This document shows positions 17,238-25,281 of a stretch of DNA of 64,000 nucleotides, in pieces. A model generated the notes under the pieces. That model was not told the DNA's origin. It worked only from the letters and a program-made list of their open reading frames with translations, and did not search any database. The translations under genes were made by a program, and so were the position numbers. Numbering within the stretch: position 1 is the stretch's first letter; each line of letters begins with the position of its first letter. The DNA lies in contig CP048485.1 of the NCBI GenBank assembly GCA_025560025.1, forward strand, positions 2,193,501-2,257,500, written 5' to 3'. Source of the DNA: Agrobacterium tumefaciens. Its GTDB lineage: Bacteria; Pseudomonadota; Alphaproteobacteria; Rhizobiales; Rhizobiaceae.

Positions 17238-18221
17238 TCAGGTCCCGTCGAGCTTGAACAGGCGGCGCGCATTGGTGCGGCCGATCTTCACCCGGTCGGC
17301 CTCGGCAATGCTCGTCGCGTTGAACCAGTCAGAGGCGTGGTCGATATTCTCGAAGGGCCAGTCGGTGGAAAACAGGATGCGGTCAGCGCCGATTTCCAGA
17401 ATGGCGTCGATCAGCGTCTGGGTGCGAAAATTGCCCGAGGTGGTGATGTGGAAATTCTCGTTGAAATAATCCACGAAACGGCGCTTAGCCGGATAGCGCG
17501 GCGGCAGCTTCACCCAGGCATTGCGGTGGTCTATGCGCCACATCATGTAGGGCAGGCCCTCGCCCATATGGCCGAGAATGATGTTGAGGCGCGGATGCTC
17601 GTCGAACAGGCCGGACGCCATGAGGCGCAGCGCATGGACCGCCGTTTCCTGCGCGAAGGCCCAGGTGGGACCAAGCAGCCAGGGGTGGCCGTCATAGATG
17701 CGCGAATCCTGCGGCAGCGGGTTACGGGGGTGCAGGTAGAAAGGCACGTCGAGCTTTTCGACCTCGCCCCAGAACGGACGATATTGCGGCAGGTCGTAAT
17801 AAAGCGGCGTCTGGCCGTCACCTTCCTGGCTGAAACCGTTGACGAGCGCACCGACGAAACCCAGATCGTTGATACAACGCTGCAATTCCTCGGTCGCCGC
17901 ATCCGGGTCCTGCAAAGGCAGCGCTGCGAAGGCGAGGAAGCGATCCGGCCGCTTGGCGCATTCCTCGGCCAGAACATCATTGGCGCGCCGTGCGATCTCG
18001 ATCGCCTTTTTCGTGTCGGGAATGGCCTGCACCGCCGGCGCGTTCAGCGACAGGATCATGGTTTCGATGCCATGCGCATCCATCAGCTTCAGGCGCGTAT
18101 CCTGAATGTCGAGCAGGCGATGCTGCAATTCCTTCCAGTAATCGCCGGGCACGAACCCGGCCGAATCCTGAAGTGTTTCCGGGATTGCGAAATGCTCCTC
18201 GAGAGCGACCTTGCCTTGCAT
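17238..18221 (-). CDS. graF: Gamma-resorcylate (2,6-dihydroxybenzoate) decarboxylase
   Basis: Amidohydrolase-superfamily decarboxylase of 327 residues, the same length I recall for the Rhizobium enzyme. The ATG at 18221 is chosen over one nine codons upstream because the protein then begins MQGKVALEEHF, the usual N-terminus. Metal-site residues visible are Glu8 and His10 (LEEHF), a histidine in FYLHPRNP near 164, a histidine in LGHMGEG near 218 and the aspartate in FSTDWPFENID near 287. It converts gamma-resorcylate to resorcinol, the first step of the pathway encoded by the neighbouring genes. Confidence 0.94.
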   Translation of the reverse strand: MQGKVALEEHFAIPETLQDSAGFVPGDYWKELQHRLLDIQDTRLKLMDAHGIETMILSLNAPAVQAIPDTKKAIEIARRANDVLAEECAKRPDRFLAFAALPLQDPDAATEELQRCINDLGFVGALVNGFSQEGDGQTPLYYDLPQYRPFWGEVEKLDVPFYLHPRNPLPQDSRIYDGHPWLLGPTWAFAQETAVHALRLMASGLFDEHPRLNIILGHMGEGLPYMMWRIDHRNAWVKLPPRYPAKRRFVDYFNENFHITTSGNFRTQTLIDAILEIGADRILFSTDWPFENIDHASDWFNATSIAEADRVKIGRTNARRLFKLDGT

Positions 18222-18266
18222 GTTGTTTCCTCCGAAATCGCTGTTCATGTGCCGCCAGATAAGCGG

Positions 18267-19496
18267 TCAATATTGGCCTTTGGGTTCGAGACCCAGCATG
18301 CTCTGGCCGATCATGGTGCCCACGGCATCCCAGTTCATGCTGATGTGACGGCCGACCGCATTCGCATCCCGCCAGGCGCGCTGCACCGGATTGGAAAGAT
18401 CGAGCCCGACGCCGCCGGTGGAATCGTTGAGCGCCTGCACGGCGCGCAGCGCCAGCGACACCGAAAAGGACTGGCCACGACGGCTGAGAAGGCGGTCATC
18501 CACCGTGAATTCCGCCCGGCCCTCGACCCTCGCCTGCGAAAGCGCCTGTGCCCGGGCAACATCGCGCAGCAGGATTTCGCAGGCCGCGTCCACACTCGCC
18601 GCCGCTTCCGCAACACGCAGCTGGATGGTGGGAAATTCAGCCATGCGGTTATTGCCGCCGGCCACTGCACCGCGCGTCACCCGGCCGCCGACATGGTCAA
18701 CATAGGCGGTGAGAGCGCCCTTGGCCGCGCCGACGCCGGCCGCCGCGAGACAGGAGGGGATGCCGGTCAGAAGCGGCATGTTGAAGAGACCTTCCTCGGC
18801 ATAATAATGTCCGCCGGGCGTATGGCCGCTCGTCGCATCCGGAAAGGTCAGAACCCGGTGTTTGGGAACGAAGACATCATCGAGAACCAGCGTCTTGGAA
18901 CCCGTGCCGGCCAGTCCCACCACATGCCAGGTATCTTCAATCACATATTGGCTGGCGGGAACCAGAAGAAAAGCGGGAACCGGCTTGCCCTCGCCCTGCG
19001 GCGGCAGGATGGCGGCACAGAGAGACCATTGGGCATTCTCGCAGCCCGAGGCGAAGGCCCATTTGCCGCTCAGGCGATAACCGCCATCGGCTGCCTCCGC
19101 CATCTTTACCGGCGCATAGGAACCGCACAGAAGCGCGTCAGGATTTTTACCCCACACATCTGCCTGCGCCTCCGCAGGAAACATTGCCAACAGCCATTGA
19201 TGGGCGGAAAGCAGGCCGGCCACCCAGCCGGTCGACGCACAGGCAGCCGAAAGCTCGATATTGGCTTCGACAAGCTCGGCGAAGTCACCGCCCTTGCCAC
19301 CGAAAGCCCGGGGCTTGACGATATCGAAATAGCCAATGTCACGCAGAGCCTCGATATGTGCGGGGGGAACGCGCCGCGCTTCCTCTGTCTGTCTGGCGCT
19401 GGACCGGAAAAGATCGGCTATGCCGGCAACGCGGCTGGCGAGGCGAACACGCGGGTTCGTTTGCGCCGGCTGCGGCGCATGGCTCATATCGTTCAT
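18267..19496 (-). CDS. graA: Resorcinol 4-hydroxylase, large (oxygenase) component
   Basis: Protein of 409 residues with the acyl-CoA-dehydrogenase fold used by two-component flavin monooxygenases. It has a helical N-terminal domain, the central strand region with SGKWAFASGCENAQW near residue 145, and a C-terminal four-helix domain. A strong AAGGAG lies before the ATG at 19496. With reduced flavin from the reductase encoded just upstream, it should hydroxylate resorcinol to hydroxyquinol. Close relatives act on other phenols (4-hydroxyphenylacetate, naphthoate), so the substrate call rests on the neighbours. Confidence 0.88.
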   Translation of the reverse strand: MNDMSHAPQPAQTNPRVRLASRVAGIADLFRSSARQTEEARRVPPAHIEALRDIGYFDIVKPRAFGGKGGDFAELVEANIELSAACASTGWVAGLLSAHQWLLAMFPAEAQADVWGKNPDALLCGSYAPVKMAEAADGGYRLSGKWAFASGCENAQWSLCAAILPPQGEGKPVPAFLLVPASQYVIEDTWHVVGLAGTGSKTLVLDDVFVPKHRVLTFPDATSGHTPGGHYYAEEGLFNMPLLTGIPSCLAAAGVGAAKGALTAYVDHVGGRVTRGAVAGGNNRMAEFPTIQLRVAEAAASVDAACEILLRDVARAQALSQARVEGRAEFTVDDRLLSRRGQSFSVSLALRAVQALNDSTGGVGLDLSNPVQRAWRDANAVGRHISMNWDAVGTMIGQSMLGLEPKGQY

Positions 19497-19547
19497 GATT
19501 GTCTCCTTCCGGAATGACTGGGCCGGGAATTATGCGGCCGAAAAATA

Positions 19548-20087
19548 TCAGGCGGGCACGTGTGCCGGGCTTGCGGCGCAATATTGCGCGTTTTCGTAAA
19601 GCAGTGGCCTCGTCGTCTCGCTGACATCGGCCGAAACCACCTGCCCGATGAAGACCGTATGCGTTCCATATGGCATTGCCGCGACACGGCGGCAGGCAAT
19701 GGCGGCATGGGCCTGGGGCAGATAGAGAACGCCGTTGTCATGGCGCTGCCAGTTGCCATCGCGAAAACGCTCCTCCGGCGAAACCTTGCCGCTGAAAGCA
19801 TCAGACAGCGCGATTTGATCCTGCGTCAGCACATTGACGATGAAATCCGGCCGGCAGAGCAGCAATTCGTGCAGCAGCGTGCGGTTGTTCAGGCAAACCA
19901 GAAGAGAAGGCGGCTCCATCGAGACGGAGGTGACGGCCGTGACCGTCATGCCGTGATCGCGCTGATCACCCGAGGCACAGGCGGTGATGACCGTCACGGT
20001 CGCCGGAAAACGGCGCATCGTTGTACGGAAATTCTGGCCGACACCTTCAGGCGCAAGATTGTTCAGGCCAAACAATGCTGATGTCAT
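19548..20087 (-). CDS. graD: Flavin reductase component of resorcinol hydroxylase
   Basis: Protein of 179 residues of the HpaC-like flavin reductase family, with FRTTMRRFPATVTVITA at the N-terminus, the flavin-binding segment MTVTAVTSVSMEPPSLLVCLN near residues 47-67, and a C-terminal half ending in YCAASPAHVPA. It supplies reduced FAD or FMN to the oxygenase encoded next, 51 bp downstream. It is the first gene of the catabolic operon and lies divergent to the MarR regulator across 140 bp containing the candidate operator. Confidence 0.88.
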   Translation of the reverse strand: MTSALFGLNNLAPEGVGQNFRTTMRRFPATVTVITACASGDQRDHGMTVTAVTSVSMEPPSLLVCLNNRTLLHELLLCRPDFIVNVLTQDQIALSDAFSGKVSPEERFRDGNWQRHDNGVLYLPQAHAAIACRRVAAMPYGTHTVFIGQVVSADVSETTRPLLYENAQYCAASPAHVPA

Positions 20088-20122
20088 GAGATCCTCCCAA
20101 ATCCTGCATTCTTAGTTATTTT

Positions 20123-20150
20123 CATTTGCAACATTTGTCAATGCAAATGT
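20123..20150. promoter_or_regulatory. Candidate GraR operator
   Basis: Two overlapping perfect inverted repeats lie in the graD-graR intergenic region: CATTTGCA-N11-TGCAAATG (20123-20149) and ACATTTG-N6-CAAATGT (20131-20150). The second has the 20-bp dyad size usual for MarR dimers. The position 36 bp upstream of graD and 77 bp upstream of graR would allow control of both genes. Confidence 0.7.
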
Positions 20151-20227
20151 TTTTCCACCATTAAATGCCGCGAATTTGCCTCGCATCCCCCTATCTTCTG
20201 GAGCGAAGCTATTGAAACTGATGGATT

Positions 20228-20725
20228 ATGCCGGTACAGCCGATGGGTGCGCCACATCATCTGCGCACGTGGTTCTCAAACGGGGTTTTGCTTGTGTCCT
20301 ATCAGTTCACTGACTCGGTACCCTACCTGCTCAACTGGGTGGGCGTTCGGCTTGGAGAGCGCTTCTCCGTGAGGCTGGCATCCTACGACATGACCCTGCC
20401 GATGTACCGTGTGCTGGCGGCGTTGAGACAGGATGAGAGCAAAACGCTGACGGAGCTTTCCGACATGGTGTCGGTGGAGATTTCCACGCTCTCACGGCTC
20501 GTTGGCCTGCTCGTCAGGCGCAACCTCGTCAGCCGCGTCAGGCCGGCCGATAATGCCCGCATCGTGCGTATCACGCTGACGCCAAAGGGCGAGGAACTTG
20601 CCGACGAACTCATGCCCATCGCCGCCATGTTCGAAAAAACCGCAATCGAGGGCCTCGACCCTGCAGAAGTGAAACTTTTCAAAAGCATCCTGCGCCATAT
20701 CGGCCGCAACATCGCCAGTCTCTGA
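20228..20725 (+). CDS. graR: MarR-family regulator of the gamma-resorcylate cluster
   Basis: Protein of 165 residues with a MarR winged helix. The helix-turn-helix region is around residues 75-105 (KTLTELSDMVSVEISTLSRLVGLLVRR, shown here only in part by position), followed by the wing with VSRVRPADNARIV and the conserved DxR-type basic contacts. It is divergent from graD. By analogy with the known cluster it should repress the operon until an aromatic ligand binds. An ATG five codons in is an alternative start. The regulator family is secure; the ligand is inferred. Confidence 0.85.
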   Translation: MPVQPMGAPHHLRTWFSNGVLLVSYQFTDSVPYLLNWVGVRLGERFSVRLASYDMTLPMYRVLAALRQDESKTLTELSDMVSVEISTLSRLVGLLVRRNLVSRVRPADNARIVRITLTPKGEELADELMPIAAMFEKTAIEGLDPAEVKLFKSILRHIGRNIASL

Positions 20726-20830
20726 TCACCCGGAAACTCACTGCCCGCATCGCGGTCTTCACGTGCAATGTACTTGTAATGGCTGGTTCCTATCCCTGTG
20801 GAAACTTACCGCAGCGGAGGAGAATTACCC

Positions 20831-21217
20831 ATGCCCGACAGATCGTCACCCGCCTTCCCGGCGGCGATCGCCATCGTCACCGCGTCGATCCTGCTTTCGG
20901 CCTGTGCCTCGACAGTCATGAAAAGCTACATCGGCGCTCCCATCAGCAGCGTGATGCTGGATTACGGGCCGCCGGACAATATTTACAGCCTCGGCGCAGG
21001 ACAGCAGGCCTATCAGTGGCGAAAAAACAAGACGCAGGCGGTCGCGGGATCGTCGAGTGGTGAGGTACGGACAACACGGCGTGGCGAGCGTTACGAAGTG
21101 TCCGAGACGCCGGGTTATGTGGAGCGCATAGAGTGCTTCTACACGTTCTTCACACGCAATTCCGGTGGAGAATGGTATGTCACGAGTTTCCGGCAGCCTT
21201 CGCTAGAATGCGAATGA
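20831..21217 (+). CDS. Small predicted lipoprotein (128 aa)
   Basis: The ATG at 20831 follows GGAGGAG. The N-terminal segment has a hydrophobic core ending in the lipobox LLSAC, with Cys at about residue 27, so the mature protein should be lipid-anchored. The mature part holds SYIGAPISSVMLDYGPP and a Trp-Tyr rich C-terminal half with two further cysteines (ERIECF and SLECE) that could form a disulfide. I do not recognise a named family. It is followed by a clear terminator, so it is probably monocistronic. Confidence 0.75.
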   Translation: MPDRSSPAFPAAIAIVTASILLSACASTVMKSYIGAPISSVMLDYGPPDNIYSLGAGQQAYQWRKNKTQAVAGSSSGEVRTTRRGERYEVSETPGYVERIECFYTFFTRNSGGEWYVTSFRQPSLECE

Positions 21218-21250
21218 TCGTTTCGGGATTTCAAACTCCAGCCTGTTTGA

Positions 21251-21277
21251 CCGCCGCTTTGATGTTTAAAGCGGCGG
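21251..21277. terminator. Rho-independent terminator of the lipoprotein gene
   Basis: Perfect 10-bp stem CCGCCGCTTT/AAAGCGGCGG with a 7-nt loop, followed on the plus strand by CGTTCTTTT. It lies between two convergent genes and may serve both. Confidence 0.85.
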
Positions 21278-21323
21278 CGTTCTTTTGAACATTCTCCCTG
21301 AAACCTGTCATCGGATGAACCGG

Positions 21324-21953
21324 TCAGAAGCGATAGTTCAGGCCGGCCTTGATGACATGATCACTCACATCGGTCTTCGACCTGCCGCTGGCGGTCGTTG
21401 TCGACACATTTCCGGTGCTGACATAATTATATTCAAACTTGGCCGACAGGCCGCCGCCGAAGCTCTGTTCGACACCCGCGCCAACCAGATAGCCCTGCTT
21501 CCAGCCATCGGGACCCGTGACGCCGTTTCCATCCTTGAACTTCGTGGTGGTCAGGCCGGCGGTGCCGTAAACAAGCGTGCGGTCAAGCGCCACGCCGGCC
21601 TTCATCTTCGCCGCACCACGGAAACGCTCCCTCAACCGGCCGTTCGGCACGCGCGCGTCGTTACCAAGGTAAGAACCTTCGATTTCAGCGCCGACAACGC
21701 CGGAGCCGAACTGGAAATTATAACCGGCCTGCACGCCCCCTGTCAGTCCACGGCCGCTGGCCAATGGGTTCAACCTCGGGGAGGCGACGCCGCCATGCGC
21801 ACCGACATAGGCGCCGCCCCATGAGAAGGCCGGCTGATTGCCGTAATCAAAAGATTGCTGCGTATTGTAATTCGTAAGATCGGCGGAATAGGCGCCTGTT
21901 GCAGCCGCAATGGCGATGGTCACGGCGACAAGCGATTTTTTGATGATCGACAT
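21324..21953 (-). CDS. Outer-membrane beta-barrel protein (Omp25/Omp31-like porin family)
   Basis: Protein of 209 residues from the ATG at 21953, which has a GGAG site. The signal peptide ends SAYSA-type near residue 23 (ATGAYSAD). The mature protein has the short FSWGGAYVGAHGG motif characteristic of the alpha-proteobacterial Omp25/31 family, alternating strands with glycine-rich turns, and a C-terminal strand HVIKAGLNYRF ending in phenylalanine as needed for barrel assembly. Function is structural or immunological in Brucella relatives; no specific role is shown here. It lies downstream of a two-component system on the same strand, separated by an AT-rich gap. Confidence 0.88.
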   Translation of the reverse strand: MSIIKKSLVAVTIAIAAATGAYSADLTNYNTQQSFDYGNQPAFSWGGAYVGAHGGVASPRLNPLASGRGLTGGVQAGYNFQFGSGVVGAEIEGSYLGNDARVPNGRLRERFRGAAKMKAGVALDRTLVYGTAGLTTTKFKDGNGVTGPDGWKQGYLVGAGVEQSFGGGLSAKFEYNYVSTGNVSTTTASGRSKTDVSDHVIKAGLNYRF

Positions 21954-22235
21954 GAATGACTCCAGGGGAAACCGATGCGCCATAGGCGCTTGCAGGGTTT
22001 CAGTTCGCGTTGAAGAACCGGAAACCGGCTCCCGTTAGCCTGCTGCGCAAATCAGCACGAGATGCGGATGAGCTCAGCAGATAAGGGCATTTTCCCCGCG
22101 AGAGTTACGCCTGCATTGCACGCCGTAAATTTTCTTCAAAATAAGTGATTTATTTAATATACTTAGAAGAATTTCTTTAACTAAATCGTAAGGAATTTCA
22201 TTGTCACGGACGCGATTCATCGCGCCGTGTGCAGC

Positions 22236-23672
22236 CTATTCGCTTCCAACTGCAACATTTTTCGATGAGACGGATTGAATTTCCAGCCGCACACAAAAAC
22301 CGGGATCGAGATCGACAAACAGGACACGCCCGCCATGAAGCTCGGCCGCCTTCTGGACGAGGTTCAAGCCGAGGCCTGCTCCCGGCGAATTCGTGTTGAT
22401 GCGGTGAAACGGCTCGAACACCTGCTCGCGCTCGGAGACGGGAATGCCCGGCCCTTCGTCGCAAACATCAATGAAGCCCGCAGCACCGACCCGGATCATG
22501 ATAGCGCCCTTGCCGCCGCCATGATCGATGGCGTTGCGGACGAGGTTGACGACCGCCATCTCGACAATCGACGTCTGCATCGTCAACACGACATGGCTTT
22601 CGCTCGGTTCGAAATCGAACTCGTAACCGGCATCCATCGCGATCGGGGCAAGATCGGTCGCGATGCGCTCGACAAGTGTGTTCAGATCCTGCTGCACGGC
22701 AGGCAATTCCACCGCGCCGACCGCCTGCATCTCCAGCAGCTGATGGGCGACGCGTGTGAGACGGTCAATATCGGCCCGGAGCTGCCGGCTCAGCGCGTCG
22801 TCGGGCAAAAGGTCGGCCCGGACACGCGCAATTGCAATCGGCGTTCGCAACTCATGCGCGGCATCGGCAAGAAAGCGGTTACGGCGATTATATCCCTCAT
22901 CCAGCTTGGAGAGCGCCACGTTGAAGGCGTCCACCAGCGGAATGATTTCACTGGGCACCTTGGAACGGTCGATACGGGCGGAACGGTTCTCGAAATTGAT
23001 CGACTTCGCCTGTTTGACCGTTTCAATCAGACCACTCAGTGAACGGCCGACTGCTCTCGGAGTCACGAGCAACGTCGCGATGCCGGTCAGGATCAGCATT
23101 GGCACGACGACGATAAGGATGATGAAGCCTACACCTGGCAGCACGGTAAGCCAGCGTATGTCGCCATTGGCATCTTTTTCCAGATCCAGCTGGATGTTGA
23201 TCCAGAGACTGAGGCCGTCATTCGGGAAGCCTTTCTCCGTCCCGGCAATGAATTGCAGCCGCCCGGCCGGCGTATCGCGGTTCTCCATGGTGGCCCGGAC
23301 TGTTTCCCCGGCTTCCACGCGCGCCCTTTCAATGCTCCGGGGGAATGCCGCCGCCAGGGCAGGTGCCGGGACTTCTCCATATTGCAGGACAATTTCATCG
23401 GCATCCCGCACCACGAACCACAGATTTGGATAACGCTGTTTCAGCTCCATCAATCCGGGCGTGGCCGACACCTGCGCCCGGCCCTGCGCATCCTTTGTCA
23501 CACTTTCCGCAATGATGCGGGCAGCCTCTTCATTGGCGCCCTCCAGCCGTGGATCGATGATCCAGATCCAGCCGACGAGGAGAATGACAAAAAGAACGAG
23601 CAGGAACGCCTGCAAGGCGAAAAGGCGCTTCATAAGCGCCCATCGCAGGGACCGGTTGCGTTTTTCCTTCAT
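22236..23672 (-). CDS. Sensor histidine kinase
   Basis: Protein of 478 residues with an N-terminal transmembrane segment (about 17-38), a periplasmic sensor region of roughly 140 residues, a second transmembrane segment (about 180-208), a HAMP-like linker, the phospho-acceptor H-box (ADAAHELRTPIA, His near 272) and the ATPase domain with N-box NLVRNAIDHGG, G1 DEGPGIP and G2 GAGLGLNLV. Its ATG overlaps the stop of the response regulator gene (ATGA), so the two form a cognate pair. The signal is unknown. The family is the OmpR-paired EnvZ/QseC type. Confidence 0.88.
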   Translation of the reverse strand: MKEKRNRSLRWALMKRLFALQAFLLVLFVILLVGWIWIIDPRLEGANEEAARIIAESVTKDAQGRAQVSATPGLMELKQRYPNLWFVVRDADEIVLQYGEVPAPALAAAFPRSIERARVEAGETVRATMENRDTPAGRLQFIAGTEKGFPNDGLSLWINIQLDLEKDANGDIRWLTVLPGVGFIILIVVVPMLILTGIATLLVTPRAVGRSLSGLIETVKQAKSINFENRSARIDRSKVPSEIIPLVDAFNVALSKLDEGYNRRNRFLADAAHELRTPIAIARVRADLLPDDALSRQLRADIDRLTRVAHQLLEMQAVGAVELPAVQQDLNTLVERIATDLAPIAMDAGYEFDFEPSESHVVLTMQTSIVEMAVVNLVRNAIDHGGGKGAIMIRVGAAGFIDVCDEGPGIPVSEREQVFEPFHRINTNSPGAGLGLNLVQKAAELHGGRVLFVDLDPGFCVRLEIQSVSSKNVAVGSE

Positions 23673-24343
23673 GTCGTCGACCGGATGAGATAGCCGATGT
23701 TGCGCACGGCCCTTATCTCGACCGTGGCTTCGGCCTGTGCAAGCTTCTTCCTGATCCGGGAGATATGGGCGTCGAGAGCATTCGACTCGATCTCGTCGTC
23801 CAGGGTGTAAACCGCCTCGATCAGATTGGATCGTGTCACGATGCGGTTCGGCCGTCGCATCAGGGCTTCAAGCACCAGATACTCCCGACGCCGAAACTCG
23901 ATGATGGAACCGGCAATACTGATTTCGTTGCTTTTCGGATCGATGCTCAGATTCCCAAAACTCACATATTTGTCGGAAAGCGAAGGGCCGCGCCTGTGCA
24001 GCGCGCGAAGGCGAGCCAGCAATTCCTCGATTGCAAAGGGCTTGGCAAGATAATCATCCGCGCCGGCATCGAGCCCATCAACGCGGTGATCGACGCTGCC
24101 AAGCGCCGTCAGCACAAGGATCGGCACGGAATGTTTGCGTCGACGAAGCGACGACACGAGGTTCAGCCCCTCACCATCAGGAAGGCGGCGATCCAGAACG
24201 AGCACATCATAGGCCCCGTCGCGGGCAAGAGCATCGGCATCGCTGATGGTGCTGACGTGATCCGCAAGCACATCGCGCCGGCGCAGGGCCTCGAGCAGCG
24301 CTCGCGCCATTTCGGGTTCATCCTCAAGAAGCAGGATTCGCAA
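23669..24343 (-). CDS. OmpR-family response regulator
   Basis: Protein of 224 residues with a receiver domain (acidic pocket Glu7-Asp8, phospho-acceptor Asp51, Thr79, Lys101) and a C-terminal winged helix (about 125-222). The start codon is TTG at 24343, supported by GAGGA nine bases upstream. It is followed by the overlapping sensor kinase gene. Targets are unknown; the downstream outer-membrane protein gene is a possible one by proximity only. Confidence 0.88.
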   Translation of the reverse strand: MRILLLEDEPEMARALLEALRRRDVLADHVSTISDADALARDGAYDVLVLDRRLPDGEGLNLVSSLRRRKHSVPILVLTALGSVDHRVDGLDAGADDYLAKPFAIEELLARLRALHRRGPSLSDKYVSFGNLSIDPKSNEISIAGSIIEFRRREYLVLEALMRRPNRIVTRSNLIEAVYTLDDEIESNALDAHISRIRKKLAQAEATVEIRAVRNIGYLIRSTT

Positions 24344-24499
24344 CGACTTTTCCTCAAAGGTGAGTTCTTGCAGCCCACCACTGGTCGGTGAATATTGCAG
24401 TTACATTGCAGGCGGGAGCCGGACTCTTCTTTAGCACCTTGCCAGACACAAGCCGACCGCCATCGCGCGACTTCTCAGAAAACGTCCGCCGAACACATG

Positions 24500-25138
24500 C
24501 TAGGTATTTGCCCCAGACCTGTATCCATGCCTTGCATAAAATCGGTCAAGCTCGCGCTGTTGCGGCACCTCGCCGGTATAAATCGCAATATAGTCCGGGA
24601 TCCTTTTCATCCGCACGGCCACATCCTCCTCCGATTGCATGGAGATATAGCCGATCTGGACGAGATAGGTGGTCCGGGCGCGCACATCCGCCATGGTTTC
24701 GGAATGGCCAAAACGCATGAACATGCGCGAAAGCGCATCCATCCTCGTCTGGTCGGCTTTGCGCACCTCGGCAAGAATATCATCCGACTGAAGCGCCCAG
24801 CTGCGAACCGCGAATTCGAACTTGCTGTCGAAAAGGCCGGGATCCAGCCAGCAATCGAAAACATTCAGCATCGCTTCCGCCAATGTTTCCGCATAGGCCT
24901 CCGACTGCCTGACGATGCTCCCGGTATTCTTCTCGCGCCAGCGGGAGACAAGTGCTGCCAGCAATTCCTCCCGGTCCCGGAAGAACCAGTAGAAACTGGT
25001 ACGCGACAGGCTCAGCTTTTTCGCCAGCGGCAGGATTTTGACGGAGTCCACACCGGACTCGAGCAGAGCCTGATAGGCAGCCTCCAGCCACCCCTCCTGC
25101 GATCCGCGCCAACCGGTTTCGTTCAATGTCGCTTCCAT
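24500..25138 (-). CDS. TetR-family transcriptional regulator
   Basis: Protein of 212 residues. The N-terminal helix-turn-helix is visible at about residues 14-60 (YQALLESGVDSVKILPLAKKLSLSRTSFYWFF by position), and the C-terminal ligand-binding domain is all-helical. It is divergently oriented to the flavoprotein gene across 143 bp holding a 14-bp palindrome. This suggests it represses that gene until a ligand, possibly an N-methylated amino acid or related compound, binds. Confidence 0.87.
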   Translation of the reverse strand: MEATLNETGWRGSQEGWLEAAYQALLESGVDSVKILPLAKKLSLSRTSFYWFFRDREELLAALVSRWREKNTGSIVRQSEAYAETLAEAMLNVFDCWLDPGLFDSKFEFAVRSWALQSDDILAEVRKADQTRMDALSRMFMRFGHSETMADVRARTTYLVQIGYISMQSEEDVAVRMKRIPDYIAIYTGEVPQQRELDRFYARHGYRSGANT

Positions 25139-25201
25139 GGTGATTTCCTATCAAATCGGCCTGGTTGCGACAAGCCGAATGTCCACCCCTGTCGAAAGCA
25201 T

Positions 25202-25215
25202 AAACACATGTGTTT
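25202..25215. promoter_or_regulatory. Candidate TetR operator
   Basis: The perfect 14-bp palindrome AAACACATGTGTTT lies in the divergent region, 64 bp upstream of the regulator gene and 67 bp upstream of the flavoprotein gene. Its symmetrical position and palindromy fit a TetR-type dimer site. Confidence 0.6.
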
Positions 25216-25281
25216 TATTAATTGACACTTATGTACATTTCCACCTAGCCTTCTCTCATCAGCACCATCCGGAGAACGGCA

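Noticed and set aside
17031..19517. An 828-residue open frame on the plus strand across the gra genes
   Set aside because: It is opposite to three well-recognised enzyme genes, is caused by high GC content and has no recognisable domain.
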